Positions 1 through 10,175 of a stretch of 64,000 bases of DNA are shown one piece after another. The position numbers were made by a program, and so were the translations under genes. The DNA comes from Pantoea vagans. Lineage in GTDB: Bacteria > Pseudomonadota > Gammaproteobacteria > Enterobacterales > Enterobacteriaceae. The stretch lies in NCBI RefSeq assembly GCF_001506165.1, contig NZ_CP011427.1:1178001-1242000 (forward strand). Reading direction: 5' to 3'. Below the pieces are notes generated by a model. It did no database searches and was not told the origin of the DNA. It was given only the letters and a program-made list of their open reading frames with translations. The first letter of the stretch is position 1. Every line of letters begins with the position of its first letter.

Positions 1-386
1 TCATCGTCTACGCCGGTGCCATTATGGTGCTGTTCGTGTTCGTGGTGATGATGCTGAACCTGGGCAAAAGCCAGCAGGATCAGGAGCGTGAATGGCTGAA
101 GCCTTCGCTGTGGATTGGACCTGGCATCGTTTCTCTGCTGTTGCTGGCGGTCATGATTTACGCCATCAGCACCGCGCAGGATCAAGGTATTGATGGCACC
201 GTCATTGATGCGAAAGCGGTCGGTATCAGCCTGTTTGGCCCATACGTTCTGGCGGTTGAGCTGGCCTCAATGTTGCTGCTGGCCGGTCTGGTGGTAGCCT
301 TCCATATCGGACGTGAAGAGCGTCAGGGCGAAGTGTTAAGCAATCGCCATGCTGATGCACATGCGAATAAGGAGGATCACGCATGA
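1..386 (+). CDS. nuoJ: NADH-quinone oxidoreductase subunit J, 3-prime part
   Basis: The gene is cut by the left edge of the window. The frame is open from base 3 and about 128 C-terminal residues are present; the family is usually about 184 residues, so roughly 57 are missing. NuoJ is a membrane-arm subunit of proton-pumping complex I in the inner membrane. The visible part has three hydrophobic segments and a polar, His-rich C-terminal tail. Its last codons overlap the start of nuoK by 4 bases (ATGA), which fits translational coupling in the nuo operon. Identity is secure from the sequence and from the J-K-L-M-N order. Confidence 0.96.
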   Translation, partial: IVYAGAIMVLFVFVVMMLNLGKSQQDQEREWLKPSLWIGPGIVSLLLLAVMIYAISTAQDQGIDGTVIDAKAVGISLFGPYVLAVELASMLLLAGLVVAFHIGREERQGEVLSNRHADAHANKEDHA

Positions 387-685
387 TCCCGTTACAACAC
401 GGCCTGATGTTGGCCGCTGTGCTGTTTGTCCTTGGCCTGACCTCACTGGTGCTGCGTCGCAACCTGCTGTTTATGCTGATTGGTCTGGAGATCATGATCA
501 ACGCTGCTGCGCTGGCACTGGTGGTCGCGGGCAGTTACTGGGGACAAGCTGACGGCCAGGTCATGTACATTCTTGCCATCAGCCTTGCGGCGGCGGAAGC
601 CAGTATTGGCCTGGCATTGTTGCTGCAGCTCTATCGTCGTCGTCAGACGTTGAACATTGACACAGTGAGCGAGATGCGCGGATGA
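383..685 (+). CDS. nuoK: NADH-quinone oxidoreductase subunit K
   Basis: This 100-residue protein has the usual NuoK length. It has three hydrophobic helices and the family core [14 protein letters not shown], whose Glu is one of the conserved intramembrane acidic residues used for proton translocation. It belongs to the membrane arm of complex I and is the MrpC-like subunit. The ATG overlaps the end of nuoJ, and its stop overlaps the start of nuoL by 4 bases. An AAGGAGG-like ribosome site lies just upstream, inside nuoJ. Confidence 0.97.
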   Translation: MIPLQHGLMLAAVLFVLGLTSLVLRRNLLFMLIGLEIMINAAALALVVAGSYWGQADGQVMYILAISLAAAEASIGLALLLQLYRRRQTLNIDTVSEMRG

Positions 686-2517
686 ATCTTCTCTATTTAA
701 CCGTATTATTTCCGCTGATTGGCTTTCTGCTATTAGCGTTTTCCCGTGGCCGTTGGTCGGAGAACCTGTCGGCAACGGTAGGAATGGGATCGGTGGGTCT
801 TGCTGCACTGACTACCATTTATGTCGGCTTCGACTTCTTCAGTCACGGCCAGCAGCCGTTCACACAAGCATTGTGGACATGGATGCACGTTGGCACCTTT
901 GATATCAAAGTCAATCTGGTGCTGGATGGCTTGTCATTGACCATGCTTTCCGTGGTCACCGGCGTCGGTTTCTTCATCCACATGTTTGCTTCCTGGTACA
1001 TGCGTGGCGAAGAGGGCTATTCGCGCTTCTTCGCATACACCAACTTGTTCATCGCGAGCATGGTGGTGCTGGTATTAGCTGACAACCTGATGCTGATGTA
1101 TCTCGGTTGGGAAGGCGTGGGCTTGTGCTCATACCTGCTAATTGGCTTCTACTACAGCAATCCCGAGAACGGCAAAGCGGCGATGAAAGCGTTCATTATT
1201 ACTCGTGTCGGTGATGTGTTCCTTGCTTTCGCACTGTTCATTCTCTACAACGAGCTGGGCACGCTGAACTTCCGCGAGCTGGTGGAACTGGCACCGGCGC
1301 ACTTTGCCGCTGACAACCACATGCTGCAATGGGCAACGCTGATGTTGCTGGGTGGTGCGGTTGGTAAATCTGCACAGCTGCCGCTGCAAACCTGGCTGGC
1401 CGATGCGATGGCGGGTCCAACCCCGGTTTCTGCATTGATCCACGCCGCCACCATGGTGACCGCGGGTGTCTACCTGATTGCCCGTTCACACGGCCTGTTC
1501 CTGTTAACGCCGGAAGTGCTGCATCTGGTCGGGATTGTCGGTGCGATTACCCTGGTACTGGCGGGTTTTGCGGCACTGGTACAGACCGACATCAAACGCG
1601 TGCTGGCTTACTCAACCATGAGTCAGATCGGCTACATGTTCCTCGCGCTTGGCGTGCAGGCATGGGACGCGGCGATTTTCCACTTGATGACGCACGCATT
1701 CTTTAAAGCACTGCTGTTCCTTTCTTCGGGTTCGGTCATTCTGGCCTGCCACCACGAGCAGAACATCTTCAAAATGGGCGGCCTGCGTAAGAGCATCCCA
1801 TTGGTGTATACCTGCTTCCTGGTCGGCGGCGCAGCGCTGGCGGCACTGCCGCTGATCACCGCAGGTTTCTACAGTAAGGATGAAATCCTGTTTGGTGCGC
1901 TGGCGAATGGCCACATCAATCTGATGGTGGCGGGTCTGGTCGGTGCATTCCTGACCTCGATCTACACCTTCCGCATGATCTTTATCGTGTTCCACGGTGA
2001 AGAGAAAATTCATGCGCACGCGGGCAAAGGCATTACTCACCATCTGCCGCTGATTGTGCTGTTGGTTCTGTCCACCTTTATCGGTGCGATGATCACACCG
2101 CCACTGGCGGGCGTGTTGCCTCAGAACGAATTTGGCGAAAGCGGCAAAGTGGCGCTGGAAATCACCTCCGGTGTGGTCGCGATCGTCGGCATCCTGATTG
2201 CTGCGGCACTGTGGTTGGGTAAACGTCAGCTGGTGACCAGCATTGCCAACAGCGCGCCGGGCCGTTTCTTTGGCACATGGTGGTTTGCCGCCTGGGGCTT
2301 CGACTGGCTGTACGACAAGGTGTTCGTAAAACCTTATCTCGGCATTGCCTGGCTGCTGAAGCGCGATCCGCTGAACTCACTGATGAACTTGCCAGCGCTG
2401 ATCTCGCGTATGGGTAATAAAGGTCTGGTGGTGAGCGAGAACGGTTACCTGCGCTGGTATGTGGCTTCCATGAGCGTTGGCGCCGTGGTGGTGCTGGCGC
2501 TGATGCTGGTGATCTAA
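682..2517 (+). CDS. nuoL: NADH-quinone oxidoreductase subunit L
   Basis: The protein has 611 residues, close to the E. coli length of 613. It is the distal antiporter-like proton-pumping subunit of complex I, with a long lateral helix at the C-terminus. Family landmarks are the [15 protein letters not shown] segment (about residue 145), [21 protein letters not shown] (about 245-265) with the conserved Lys before it, and KDEI around residue 400. The start overlaps nuoK by 4 bases. A 215-base non-coding gap follows, which is unusual inside this otherwise tightly packed operon. Confidence 0.97.
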   Translation: MNLLYLTVLFPLIGFLLLAFSRGRWSENLSATVGMGSVGLAALTTIYVGFDFFSHGQQPFTQALWTWMHVGTFDIKVNLVLDGLSLTMLSVVTGVGFFIHMFASWYMRGEEGYSRFFAYTNLFIASMVVLVLADNLMLMYLGWEGVGLCSYLLIGFYYSNPENGKAAMKAFIITRVGDVFLAFALFILYNELGTLNFRELVELAPAHFAADNHMLQWATLMLLGGAVGKSAQLPLQTWLADAMAGPTPVSALIHAATMVTAGVYLIARSHGLFLLTPEVLHLVGIVGAITLVLAGFAALVQTDIKRVLAYSTMSQIGYMFLALGVQAWDAAIFHLMTHAFFKALLFLSSGSVILACHHEQNIFKMGGLRKSIPLVYTCFLVGGAALAALPLITAGFYSKDEILFGALANGHINLMVAGLVGAFLTSIYTFRMIFIVFHGEEKIHAHAGKGITHHLPLIVLLVLSTFIGAMITPPLAGVLPQNEFGESGKVALEITSGVVAIVGILIAAALWLGKRQLVTSIANSAPGRFFGTWWFAAWGFDWLYDKVFVKPYLGIAWLLKRDPLNSLMNLPALISRMGNKGLVVSENGYLRWYVASMSVGAVVVLALMLVI

Positions 2518-2732
2518 AGATTGATGAGCGGGGGCGAAGCGTTTTGTAACGCCCCTGATGAAGAATGTTCAAAATTGTCTGATGCACGAGCCTTATCGGC
2601 GCAGCCAGTTTTGTCACCGCCAGCGTGCAGCAACCGGAGCGTACTTGAGTACGTGAGAATTGCGAGCACTGCCGGGGACAAAAACGGCAAGCAAGATAGC
2701 TCGAACAGAGACGAATAATAGGGAAGTATGCC
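2518..2732 (+). repeat. Structured nuoL-nuoM spacer with large imperfect hairpin
   Basis: No gene fits this 215-base gap. It contains a GC-rich hairpin (GGGGCG at 2531-2536 with CGCCCC at 2550-2555). Further on is a long imperfect inverted repeat at about 2608-2685, with outer arms GTTTTGTC and GACAAAAAC and the inner stem GTACT-TG-AGTAC at 2641-2652. The general look, a GC-rich foldback element around 80 bases long, is that of a dispersed intergenic enterobacterial repeat. It could act as an mRNA processing or stability element that sets NuoM relative to NuoL; that role is inference. Confidence 0.5.
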
Positions 2733-4253
2733 GTGTTATTACCTTGGCTAATAATCATACCCTTTGTTGGGGGCTTACTCTGCTGGCTAGCAGAACGCCT
2801 CGGTGCGAAAGTACCACGCTGGATCGCCATGATCACCATGGGCCTGACGCTGGCGCTTGGCCTGCAGCTTTGGTTGCAGGGAGGCTATTCATTAACGCAG
2901 GCTGCCGGGATCCCGCAGTGGCAGTCAACCTTCTCGGTGCCATGGATTCCTCGCTTCGGCATTAACTTCCATCTGGCTATCGACGGTCTTTCACTGCTGA
3001 TGGTGGTACTGACCGGTCTGCTCGGCTTGATGGCGGTACTCTGTTCCTGGAACGAAATTGAGAAGTATCAGGGCTTCTTCCACCTCAACCTGATGTGGAT
3101 CCTCGGTGGCGTGATTGGCGTGTTCCTCTCCATCGACATGTTCCTGTTCTTCTTCTTCTGGGAAATGATGCTGGTGCCGATGTACTTCCTCATCGCGCTC
3201 TGGGGTCACAAAGCCTCTGACGGTAAAACCCGTATCTCGGCGGCGACCAAATTCTTCATCTATACCCAGGCGTCTGGTCTGGTGATGTTGATTGCGATTC
3301 TGGCGCTGGTGTTTGTGCACTACAACGCCACTGGCGTCTGGACGTTCAGCTACGAAGAGCTACTGAAAACGCCAATGTCGCATACGGTTGAATATCTGCT
3401 GATGCTGGGCTTCTTCATCGCCTTCGCCGTAAAAATGCCGGTGGTGCCACTGCACGGTTGGTTACCGGATGCACACAGCCAAGCACCGACGGCGGGTTCC
3501 GTTGACCTCGCCGGTATTTTGCTGAAAACAGCCGCCTACGGTTTGCTGCGATTCAGCCTGCCACTGTTCCCGAACGCTTCGGCAGAGTTTGCACCGATTG
3601 CCATGTGGCTCGGTATCATCGGTATCTTCTACGGTGCCTGGATGGCGTTCTCTCAGACCGATATCAAGCGCCTGATTGCTTACACGTCCGTTTCGCACAT
3701 GGGCTTCGTCCTGATTGCTATCTACACTGGCAGCCAGTTGGCGTTCCAGGGCGCGGTTATCCAGATGATTGCTCACGGCCTGTCCGCCGCAGCACTGTTC
3801 ATCTTGTGTGGCCAGTTGTATGAGCGTCTGCACACGCGTGACTTGCGTCAGATGGGCGGTTTGTGGGGACGTATCAAATGGATTCCAGGCCTGTCACTGT
3901 TCTTCGCGGTCGCCAACCTGGGTATGCCGGGCACCGGTAACTTTGTCGGTGAATTCATGATTCTGACCGGTAGCTTCCAGGTGGTCCCGGTCATTATCGT
4001 GATTGCGACCTTTGGTCTGGTGTTCGCTTCGGTGTATTCACTGATCATGATGCAGCGCGCTTACTACGGTGAGGCGAAGTCAAAAGATCCGCTGCCGGGC
4101 ATGTCACCGCGTGAATTCATGACTATCGGGGTTCTGGTGGTGCTGCTGGTTCTGCTGGGTATCTATCCACAGCCGATCCTCGACACGTCCCATGCTGCGA
4201 TGAGCAATATTCAGCAGTGGTTTACCGCTTCAATTTCAACTACAAGGCCGTAA
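2733..4253 (+). CDS. nuoM: NADH-quinone oxidoreductase subunit M
   Basis: The protein has 506 residues (E. coli 509) and starts at a GTG with an AGGGAAG-type ribosome site. It is an antiporter-like proton-pumping subunit of complex I. Fourteen or so hydrophobic helices can be followed. Diagnostic pieces are FFFWEMMLVPMYFLI around residue 140, with its conserved Glu, and VKMPVVPLHGWLPDAHSQAP around residue 235, with the key Lys. It follows the structured spacer after nuoL and ends 6 bases before nuoN. Confidence 0.97.
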   Translation: MLLPWLIIIPFVGGLLCWLAERLGAKVPRWIAMITMGLTLALGLQLWLQGGYSLTQAAGIPQWQSTFSVPWIPRFGINFHLAIDGLSLLMVVLTGLLGLMAVLCSWNEIEKYQGFFHLNLMWILGGVIGVFLSIDMFLFFFFWEMMLVPMYFLIALWGHKASDGKTRISAATKFFIYTQASGLVMLIAILALVFVHYNATGVWTFSYEELLKTPMSHTVEYLLMLGFFIAFAVKMPVVPLHGWLPDAHSQAPTAGSVDLAGILLKTAAYGLLRFSLPLFPNASAEFAPIAMWLGIIGIFYGAWMAFSQTDIKRLIAYTSVSHMGFVLIAIYTGSQLAFQGAVIQMIAHGLSAAALFILCGQLYERLHTRDLRQMGGLWGRIKWIPGLSLFFAVANLGMPGTGNFVGEFMILTGSFQVVPVIIVIATFGLVFASVYSLIMMQRAYYGEAKSKDPLPGMSPREFMTIGVLVVLLVLLGIYPQPILDTSHAAMSNIQQWFTASISTTRP

Positions 4254-4259
4254 TTCGCC

Positions 4260-5723
4260 ATGACAATAACTCCTCAACATCTGATTGCGTTACTGCCGCT
4301 GTTGATCGTCGGATTGACGGTGGTGGTGGTGATGCTGTCCATTGCGTGGCGACGCAATCACTTTGTTAATGCCACGCTGACTGTAATTGGTCTTAACCTG
4401 GCGCTGTTTTCACTGTGGTTTGTAGGTCACGTAGGTGCTATGGATGTCACGCCGCTGCTGCGCGTTGACGGCTATTCGATGTTCTACACCGCGCTGGTGC
4501 TGCTCGCCAGTCTGGCTACCTGCACCTTTGCTTATCCGTGGTTGGCCGGTTTCCCGGACAACAAAGATGAGTTCTATCTGCTGGTGCTGATCGCCGCTCT
4601 GGGCGGCATCGTGCTGGCAAGTGCAAATCATCTGGCGGCGCTGTTCATTGGTATCGAACTGCTCTCCTTGCCGCTGTTTGGTTTGATTGGTTATGCCTTC
4701 CGCCAGAAACGCTCACTGGAAGCCGCGCTGAAATACATGATTCTTTCAGCGGCTGCGTCCTCGTTCCTGATCTTCGGTATTGCCTTGATTTATGCCGACT
4801 CTGGTAGCCTGAGCTTTGTGCAGTTAGGCAAGAGTCTGAATGACAGCATGATTCAACAGCCGCTGCTGCTGGTTGGCTTGGGCATGATGATTATTGGCCT
4901 CGGCTTTAAATTGTCACTGGTGCCGTTCCACCTGTGGACGCCGGATGTGTATCAGGGTGCGCCTGCACCTGTCTCCACCTTCCTGGCGACCGCCAGTAAA
5001 ATCGCTATCTTCGGTGTGGTGATGCGTCTGTTCCTGTACGCGCCAGTGACTGACAGCGAAGCGGTGCGCACAGTGCTCGGGGTTATCGCCTTTGTATCGA
5101 TTCTGTTCGGTAACCTGATGGCGATTTCGCAGAGCAACATCAAGCGTCTGCTCGGCTACTCCTCGATCGCCCACTTGGGCTATCTGCTGGTGGCATTGAT
5201 TGCGGTGAAAACTCATCAGCTGTCACTGGAAACTGCCGGTGTTTACCTGGCGGGTTACCTGTTCAGCAGCCTCGGCGCGTTCGGTGTCGTGAGCCTGATG
5301 TCCAGCCCGTACCGTGGTCCGGATGCTGACACGCTATACTCCTACCGTGGTCTGTTCTGGCACCGTCCGATTCTGTCAGCGGTGATGACCGTGATGATGC
5401 TGTCGCTGGCGGGTATCCCGATGACACTAGGCTTCATTGGTAAGTTCTATGTGATTGCTTCCGGTGTGAATGGGCATCTGTGGTGGCTGACTGCGGCAGT
5501 CGTCGCGGGTAGTGCGATTGGTCTTTACTACTACCTGCGCGTCACGGTGAGCCTGTACCTCAGCCCTCCTGAGATGCACACCCGTGACCGCGATACACCA
5601 GCCAACTGGGCCTTTACCGCCGGTGGTGTGGTGGTGCTGATTTCCGCGATTCTGGTGTTGCTGCTGGGTGTCTATCCGCAGCCGCTTATTTCGCTGGTGC
5701 AGATGGCACAGCCACTTATGTGA
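4260..5723 (+). CDS. nuoN: NADH-quinone oxidoreductase subunit N
   Basis: The protein has 487 residues (E. coli 485). It is the third antiporter-like membrane subunit of complex I and the last gene of the nuo operon. The conserved region [20 protein letters not shown] (about residues 210-235) carries the Lys and the PFHxWxPDVY signature of the family. An ATG lies 6 bases after the nuoM stop. A strong terminator follows 20 bases after the stop. Confidence 0.97.
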   Translation: MTITPQHLIALLPLLIVGLTVVVVMLSIAWRRNHFVNATLTVIGLNLALFSLWFVGHVGAMDVTPLLRVDGYSMFYTALVLLASLATCTFAYPWLAGFPDNKDEFYLLVLIAALGGIVLASANHLAALFIGIELLSLPLFGLIGYAFRQKRSLEAALKYMILSAAASSFLIFGIALIYADSGSLSFVQLGKSLNDSMIQQPLLLVGLGMMIIGLGFKLSLVPFHLWTPDVYQGAPAPVSTFLATASKIAIFGVVMRLFLYAPVTDSEAVRTVLGVIAFVSILFGNLMAISQSNIKRLLGYSSIAHLGYLLVALIAVKTHQLSLETAGVYLAGYLFSSLGAFGVVSLMSSPYRGPDADTLYSYRGLFWHRPILSAVMTVMMLSLAGIPMTLGFIGKFYVIASGVNGHLWWLTAAVVAGSAIGLYYYLRVTVSLYLSPPEMHTRDRDTPANWAFTAGGVVVLISAILVLLLGVYPQPLISLVQMAQPLM

Positions 5724-5741
5724 TTTGACGTCACGAAGAGA

Positions 5742-5770
5742 GAATCAGGCCCCCGGGCCTGATTTTTTTT
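5742..5770 (+). terminator. Rho-independent terminator of the nuo operon
   Basis: A 9-bp perfect stem (AATCAGGCC with GGCCTGATT) is followed directly by a run of eight T. It sits just after nuoN and before the differently organised elaA region, so it should end the nuo transcript. Confidence 0.9.
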
Positions 5771-5805
5771 GCCTGTCGAATAAGCAAAGAGCCGTGCAGC
5801 GTCGT

Positions 5806-5830
5806 TGTAGGGGCGCCATTTATGGCGACA
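5806..5830. repeat. Dispersed palindrome, GTAGGG-CGCCAT-ATGGCG type
   Basis: The element contains CGCCAT-TT-ATGGCG preceded by TGTAGGG. Closely related elements recur at 10149-10168 and, inverted, at about 23360-23385. It lies in the nuoN-elaA gap (5724-5982), which otherwise holds only the nuo terminator and no convincing gene. Confidence 0.6.
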
Positions 5831-5982
5831 AAAGGGCGAGTCAGTGAGCAGTATCAGCTTAACGACGATATCCTGGACTCCGCCGAATTAACTGCCATAT
5901 TTGTCGGCCCGCTTACAGCCCGCATGCTGCGCACTGTGTTAATCTCGTGAGATCATTTTTTTCGCTCAGACAAGGAAGCACC

Positions 5983-6435
5983 ATGGAAATGCAATGGCTT
6001 GATTGCCACCACAGTGAACTCAGCGCACAGCAGTTATATACTTTGCTATCGCTGCGCAATCATGTGTTTATCGTCGAACAAAATTGCCCGTATCAAGACA
6101 TTGATGGGCAGGATCTTACTGCAGACAATCGCCATATCCTGGGTTTTCTTGACGGTAAACTGATGGCCTATGCGCGCGTGCTAACCCCGGTAGAGGAAAC
6201 GGCTCCGGTGATCATTGGCCGCGTGATTGTGTCGGAAGAAGCGCGTGGATTGAAGCTCGGCTATCGCCTGATGGAGAAGGCACTGGAGAGTTGTGAACAG
6301 CACTGGTCGCAGCGTGGCATCTATCTGTCCGCGCAGGCACATCTGGAAGGTTTCTACGGCCGACTCGGTTTCAAAGCGGTGGGGGACGTCTATATGGAAG
6401 ACAACATCCCACACATCGGTATGCAAAAACAATAA
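5983..6435 (+). CDS. elaA: GNAT-family acetyltransferase ElaA
   Basis: The 150-residue protein is very close to E. coli ElaA (153). It is a single GNAT-fold domain of unknown substrate. The N-terminal LRNHVFIVEQNCPYQDIDG block and the acetyl-CoA loop region IIGRVIVSEEARGLKLGYRL (about residues 68-87) are characteristic. The frame is open further upstream to a GTG at 5947. I chose the ATG at 5983 because AAGGA lies six bases before it and the length then matches the family. In E. coli it neighbours elaB; here opgD lies between. Confidence 0.9.
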   Translation: MEMQWLDCHHSELSAQQLYTLLSLRNHVFIVEQNCPYQDIDGQDLTADNRHILGFLDGKLMAYARVLTPVEETAPVIIGRVIVSEEARGLKLGYRLMEKALESCEQHWSQRGIYLSAQAHLEGFYGRLGFKAVGDVYMEDNIPHIGMQKQ

Positions 6436-6463
6436 CGGCGAGGATTGCTCCTCGCCGTGGTTA

Positions 6464-8122
6464 TCAGCCCGGCGTCATCTGCCGATCGTCGGTGTATTTA
6501 CGCTGATCGGGCGGCGGCGGGAAGTACTGATACAGCCAGGTTTCACTGAGCGTCTCGTCTTTGGTGCGCAAGAACAGACGCATATCAACCGGCTTGGTTG
6601 AGTCACTGTTTGGATACCAGTCAAACAGGATGCGGTACCCGTCGATTGGCTCAACGTAGAGAATCTCTACCTGTTTGATGGTGCCAGAATTGACCGTGAT
6701 CACTGGCTCAATGCCCTTCGGCGCAGCGGCTTTCAGATCGCCACCCACGAAGTCGATGGCAAAGCGACGGCTCCACTGGTCAGGGAAGTGTTCTCCCGGC
6801 GCCCAACCTTCTGGGAATCCACCAATACCGGTACGCGTTGCATCCACGCGCGCCAGACCACTGCGAACGGGCGGTAACTGGCTCCAGTAGAGCTTGTACT
6901 GGAAGTTGAATTCACTACCCGCTTTCACCGGCTCGGTGGGCTGCCAGAAGCACACCACGTTATCCAGCGTTTCACCGGTGGTAGGGATCTCCATCAGGTT
7001 GATGGCACCTTTGCCCCATTTGCCAATCGGCTCAACCCACAGGCTTGGACGTTTGTCATACCAGCCGATCACGTCCTGATAATCTTTGAAATCATGATTC
7101 AGCTGTAACAGGCCGAAACCACGCGGGTTTTCATCCTGATAGGCGTTGAACTGCAAACGCTGCGGATTATTCAATGGGCGGGCAATCCATTCACCTTTGC
7201 CAGTCCACATCGCCAGACGATCGGAATCGTGGATTTGTGGGTGGTAAGTGTTGCACATGCGACGCTCATTGGTGCCACAACTGAACATACTGGTCATTGG
7301 CGCGATGCCAAGCTGACGAATCTCGTTACGCGCGAACAGGTGGTTTTCCACCTCCATCACCACACGTTTCTCTTCGCAGTGGATGGTGAACTTGTACGCA
7401 CCGGTCACGCTGGCACCATCCAGCAGGGCGTAGACCACAAAAGTGGTGTCCTCGGCTTTTGGCGTTTCAAACCAGAAGGCGGTGAAGTCTGGGAACTCTT
7501 CATGGCCATTACTGAAGGTGTTCACCGCCACGCCGCGCGCAGACAATCCATACTGATAGGTTTCATCCACGGCACGGAAGTAGCTGGCACCGAGGAATGA
7601 CACGATATCGCGGCGTGCCAGTTCAGGTTTTTTGAACGCACGGAAACCCGCAAAGCCCAAATCGGTTTTACCGACTAACTGCTGCGTATCCACATTGGCA
7701 TTGTGATAGTTAAACAGTTCCGGACGGAAGTGAATTTCGCGTGCTTCGCGGCTGTCCGCATCTACAGAGAACATGCGAATACGGCGTTTAAAGCCCATTC
7801 CCACGTGGAAGAACTGCACGTCCAACTCACGATCGGCAATGTTGTTCCACAGCGAGTGGTTCGCATCGTACTGAATTTCGTTGTAGGCCTGGGGTGTCAA
7901 ATTGGCCAGCGTGTCGGGTAGGGGGCCGGGTGCGCCGCCCCAGGGCTGTTTCGCCAGTGCGGAGGCTTTCTTTTTCAGTGAGTCGAAATCGAAGCGCACT
8001 GCGGTACCGTCGGCGATACCATCATCGGCCCAGGCGGACTGCGCAAACAGCGAGGAGAGCCCGGTCATGCCGCTGACGGCAGAGAGGGCCATGGACGCTT
8101 TCATAAATTTTCTACGATTCAT
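6464..8122 (-). CDS. opgD: Glucans biosynthesis protein D (periplasmic)
   Basis: The protein has 552 residues (E. coli 551) and matches OpgD/MdoD along its length. It acts in the periplasm in synthesis or backbone control of osmoregulated periplasmic glucans. The N-terminus [18 protein letters not shown] followed by a hydrophobic stretch and AWA is a twin-arginine (Tat) signal peptide, as known for OpgD. Internal blocks such as [12 protein letters not shown] and [20 protein letters not shown] are strongly conserved. It is transcribed toward elaA and is divergent from elaB. Its position between elaA and elaB differs from E. coli. Confidence 0.95.
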   Translation of the reverse strand: MNRRKFMKASMALSAVSGMTGLSSLFAQSAWADDGIADGTAVRFDFDSLKKKASALAKQPWGGAPGPLPDTLANLTPQAYNEIQYDANHSLWNNIADRELDVQFFHVGMGFKRRIRMFSVDADSREAREIHFRPELFNYHNANVDTQQLVGKTDLGFAGFRAFKKPELARRDIVSFLGASYFRAVDETYQYGLSARGVAVNTFSNGHEEFPDFTAFWFETPKAEDTTFVVYALLDGASVTGAYKFTIHCEEKRVVMEVENHLFARNEIRQLGIAPMTSMFSCGTNERRMCNTYHPQIHDSDRLAMWTGKGEWIARPLNNPQRLQFNAYQDENPRGFGLLQLNHDFKDYQDVIGWYDKRPSLWVEPIGKWGKGAINLMEIPTTGETLDNVVCFWQPTEPVKAGSEFNFQYKLYWSQLPPVRSGLARVDATRTGIGGFPEGWAPGEHFPDQWSRRFAIDFVGGDLKAAAPKGIEPVITVNSGTIKQVEILYVEPIDGYRILFDWYPNSDSTKPVDMRLFLRTKDETLSETWLYQYFPPPPDQRKYTDDRQMTPG

Positions 8123-8413
8123 GCCGGAAATCTAATCCTTAGCTGCTCTGGTGTGTTAAGACTTTCGTAAGACGCTAGGCGTCAGGCTACAGGGGGTTAC
8201 GACAGTCGCGAAATTAAAAAATTCAGTCTGACGAAAATTTATCAGATTAATCAAATAAGCGAAGCAGATTTCTCGTCGCCACGCCTGGCTTAACATAACT
8301 TTGCACTGAGTCAGTTAAAACCAGGTGCATTCCTGGTCTACGTTGCCCAGCAAGGTGCGAATTAATGACTATAGTTAAACAACGATAAGTTATGAACATG
8401 GAGGAAGTACAAC
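8123..8413. promoter_or_regulatory. Divergent opgD/elaB promoter region
   Basis: This is a 291-base non-coding gap between divergent starts. A TATAGT hexamer at 8370-8375 is a reasonable -10 element for elaB, about 40 bases before its start. E. coli elaB is known to be stationary-phase regulated, and the CTATAGTTA context would suit sigma-S. No clear operator or terminator was seen. Confidence 0.35.
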
Positions 8414-8722
8414 GTGTCATCTTCAGACCAATTTGAAACTCGCCTTGATGACGATCTGGCTTTGCTGACGGAAACGCTGGAAGAAGTGCTGAAGTCGTCG
8501 GGTGATCCCGCCGATCAAAAGTACATCGAGCTAAAACTGAAGGCGGAACAGGCGCTGGAAGACGTGAAAAACCGTGTCAGTCAGGCATCTGACAGCTACT
8601 ACTACCGTGCCAAAAAAGCCGCCTACCGCGCTGATGAATATGTGCATGACAAACCATGGCAGGGTATCGGCATCGGTGCCGCTGCAGGTCTGTTTGTCGG
8701 TTTACTGCTGGCGCGACGTTAA
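8414..8722 (+). CDS. elaB: ElaB, DUF883-family tail-anchored membrane protein
   Basis: The 102-residue protein is nearly colinear with E. coli ElaB (101). It has an acidic, predicted helical or coiled-coil N-terminal region (about residues 1-60), the block VSQASDSYYYRAKKAAYRAD, and a C-terminal hydrophobic anchor GIGIGAAAGLFVGLLLARR. The E. coli family member is tail-anchored in the inner membrane and associates with ribosomes in stationary phase. It starts at a GTG with GAGGAAG nine bases upstream. A terminator follows directly. Confidence 0.93.
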   Translation: MSSSDQFETRLDDDLALLTETLEEVLKSSGDPADQKYIELKLKAEQALEDVKNRVSQASDSYYYRAKKAAYRADEYVHDKPWQGIGIGAAAGLFVGLLLARR

Positions 8723-8729
8723 TCCGCAA

Positions 8730-8766
8730 GGGCGCGAGTTTTAGCGCGCCCGATTCCTCTTTTTTC
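8730..8766 (+). terminator. Rho-independent terminator after elaB
   Basis: The stem GGGCGCG (8730-8736) pairs with CGCGCCC (8745-8751) and is followed within eight bases by CTTTTTT. It lies just after the elaB stop and before the yfaY promoter. Confidence 0.75.
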
Positions 8767-8874
8767 TGCCGCTTTAACGCCCATTTGTTTCAAATCTTTG
8801 TTTCGCAACCTTTGCGATTGTGTTTCGCCTGCGTGCTTTCTACAGTAATGCGACAGGGATAAGGAGAATACAAC

Positions 8875-10071
8875 GTGATACGTGTCGAAATGCTCTCAAC
8901 GGGCGATGAAGTGTTACACGGGCAGATAGTCGATACCAATGCGGCCTGGCTGGCGGATGTGCTGTTCCAGAACGGTTTGCCGATGACCAGCCGTAGCACG
9001 GTGGGTGATGCCATGTCTTCATTGGTGGATGCGCTACAGAGCCGCAGCCAAATCGCCGATGTGCTGATCGTCAATGGCGGCCTCGGGCCAACCAGTGACG
9101 ATCTCAGCGCGTTGGCAGCCGCCACCGCTTGTGGGACTGAACTGGTGATTCAGCAGGCGTGGCTGGAAAAAATGGAAGCCTGGTTCGCCAGCCGTGGCCG
9201 TGTGATGGCGCCCAGCAATCGCAAGCAGGCCGAAATTCCTGCCAATGCCGAGCTGATTGATAACCCGGTCGGCACCGCATGCGGCTTTGCATTGCAACTC
9301 AATCGCTGCTGGATTTTCTTCACACCGGGCGTACCCTCTGAATTCAAAGTGATGGTTGAGCAGGAGATCATTCCACGCCTGAAAGCACGTTTTGATTTGC
9401 CCGAGCCGCCGCTATGCTTGCGTCTGACGACCTTTGGCCGTGGCGAAAGTGATATCGCTGCAGAGCTTGAACCCTTGCCGCTGCCAGAAGGCGTGGTGAT
9501 GGGCTATCGCTCCTCGATGCCGATCATCGAAATCAAACTCACCGGTCCAGCCAGCCAGCGCGTGGCGATGGAGCAGGCGTGGCAGCAAGTGAAACTGTTG
9601 CTGGCAGAATGCACGATTTTTCATGGCACTGAAGGGTTACCTGCGTTGTTAGCCCGAGAACTGCAAGAACGGGGTTTCCGCCTGGCACTAAGCGAACAAT
9701 ATACCGCTGGATTGCTGAACTGGCAGCTGGCGTCAGCTCAGGTGCCGCTCAGTGCCGCTGAGATTTTGCCGCCGCAGGCGGAGACGCTGGAAGCGCAAGT
9801 TGAACGCACAAAAGAGTTAGCCGCGCATCATGGCACCGTATTGGCGCTTTCAGTGGGAAATCTGGAAGAGGGCGAAGTGTCTGTCGCGCTGCATACGCCA
9901 GAAGCCAGCTGGGGCCAACGCGTCAAGTTCACTCACGGACGTCATAACGTGGAAACGCGACAGAAGGTAGTGGCAATGATGGCAATGAACATGCTGCGAC
10001 GCTGGTTGCACGGTAGCGAAGTCAGTACCGGGCATGGCTGGATTGATGTGTTAGAGACGGTGAAGTTGTAA
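8875..10071 (+). CDS. yfaY: CinA-like protein YfaY
   Basis: The protein has 398 residues (E. coli YfaY 400). The N-terminal half is a MoaB/MogA-like CinA domain with MLSTGDEVLHGQIVDTNAAW, NGGLGPTSDD and FFTPGVPSEFKVM. The C-terminal third is a degenerate CinA amidohydrolase (PncC-like) domain. In E. coli this paralogue is regarded as catalytically inactive for NMN deamidation, and its physiological role is unclear. It starts at a GTG preceded by AAGGAG. It lies alone, followed by a repeat-rich gap and the convergent yfaE. Confidence 0.9.
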   Translation: MIRVEMLSTGDEVLHGQIVDTNAAWLADVLFQNGLPMTSRSTVGDAMSSLVDALQSRSQIADVLIVNGGLGPTSDDLSALAAATACGTELVIQQAWLEKMEAWFASRGRVMAPSNRKQAEIPANAELIDNPVGTACGFALQLNRCWIFFTPGVPSEFKVMVEQEIIPRLKARFDLPEPPLCLRLTTFGRGESDIAAELEPLPLPEGVVMGYRSSMPIIEIKLTGPASQRVAMEQAWQQVKLLLAECTIFHGTEGLPALLARELQERGFRLALSEQYTAGLLNWQLASAQVPLSAAEILPPQAETLEAQVERTKELAAHHGTVLALSVGNLEEGEVSVALHTPEASWGQRVKFTHGRHNVETRQKVVAMMAMNMLRRWLHGSEVSTGHGWIDVLETVKL

Positions 10072-10110
10072 ACCTGTCCGGTGTGCACAACTGTGGCCAG
10101 GTATCTTGAT

Positions 10111-10170
10111 GCAACCCGGTGCGCATAAATGCGCATTCTACGATGTAGGGTCGCCATTAATGGCGACCTG
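10111..10170. repeat. Two adjacent dispersed palindromes
   Basis: Two different modules lie side by side in the yfaY-yfaE gap. The first is TGCGCAT-AA-ATGCGCA at 10120-10135. The second is a perfect 20-bp palindrome at 10149-10168, GGTCGCCATTAATGGCGACC, preceded by TGTA. Both types recur elsewhere in the window (see 5806 and 23360-23461). They sit between two convergent genes and could double as a weak bidirectional terminator, although no T-run is present. Confidence 0.7.
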
Positions 10171-10175
10171 GGTCA

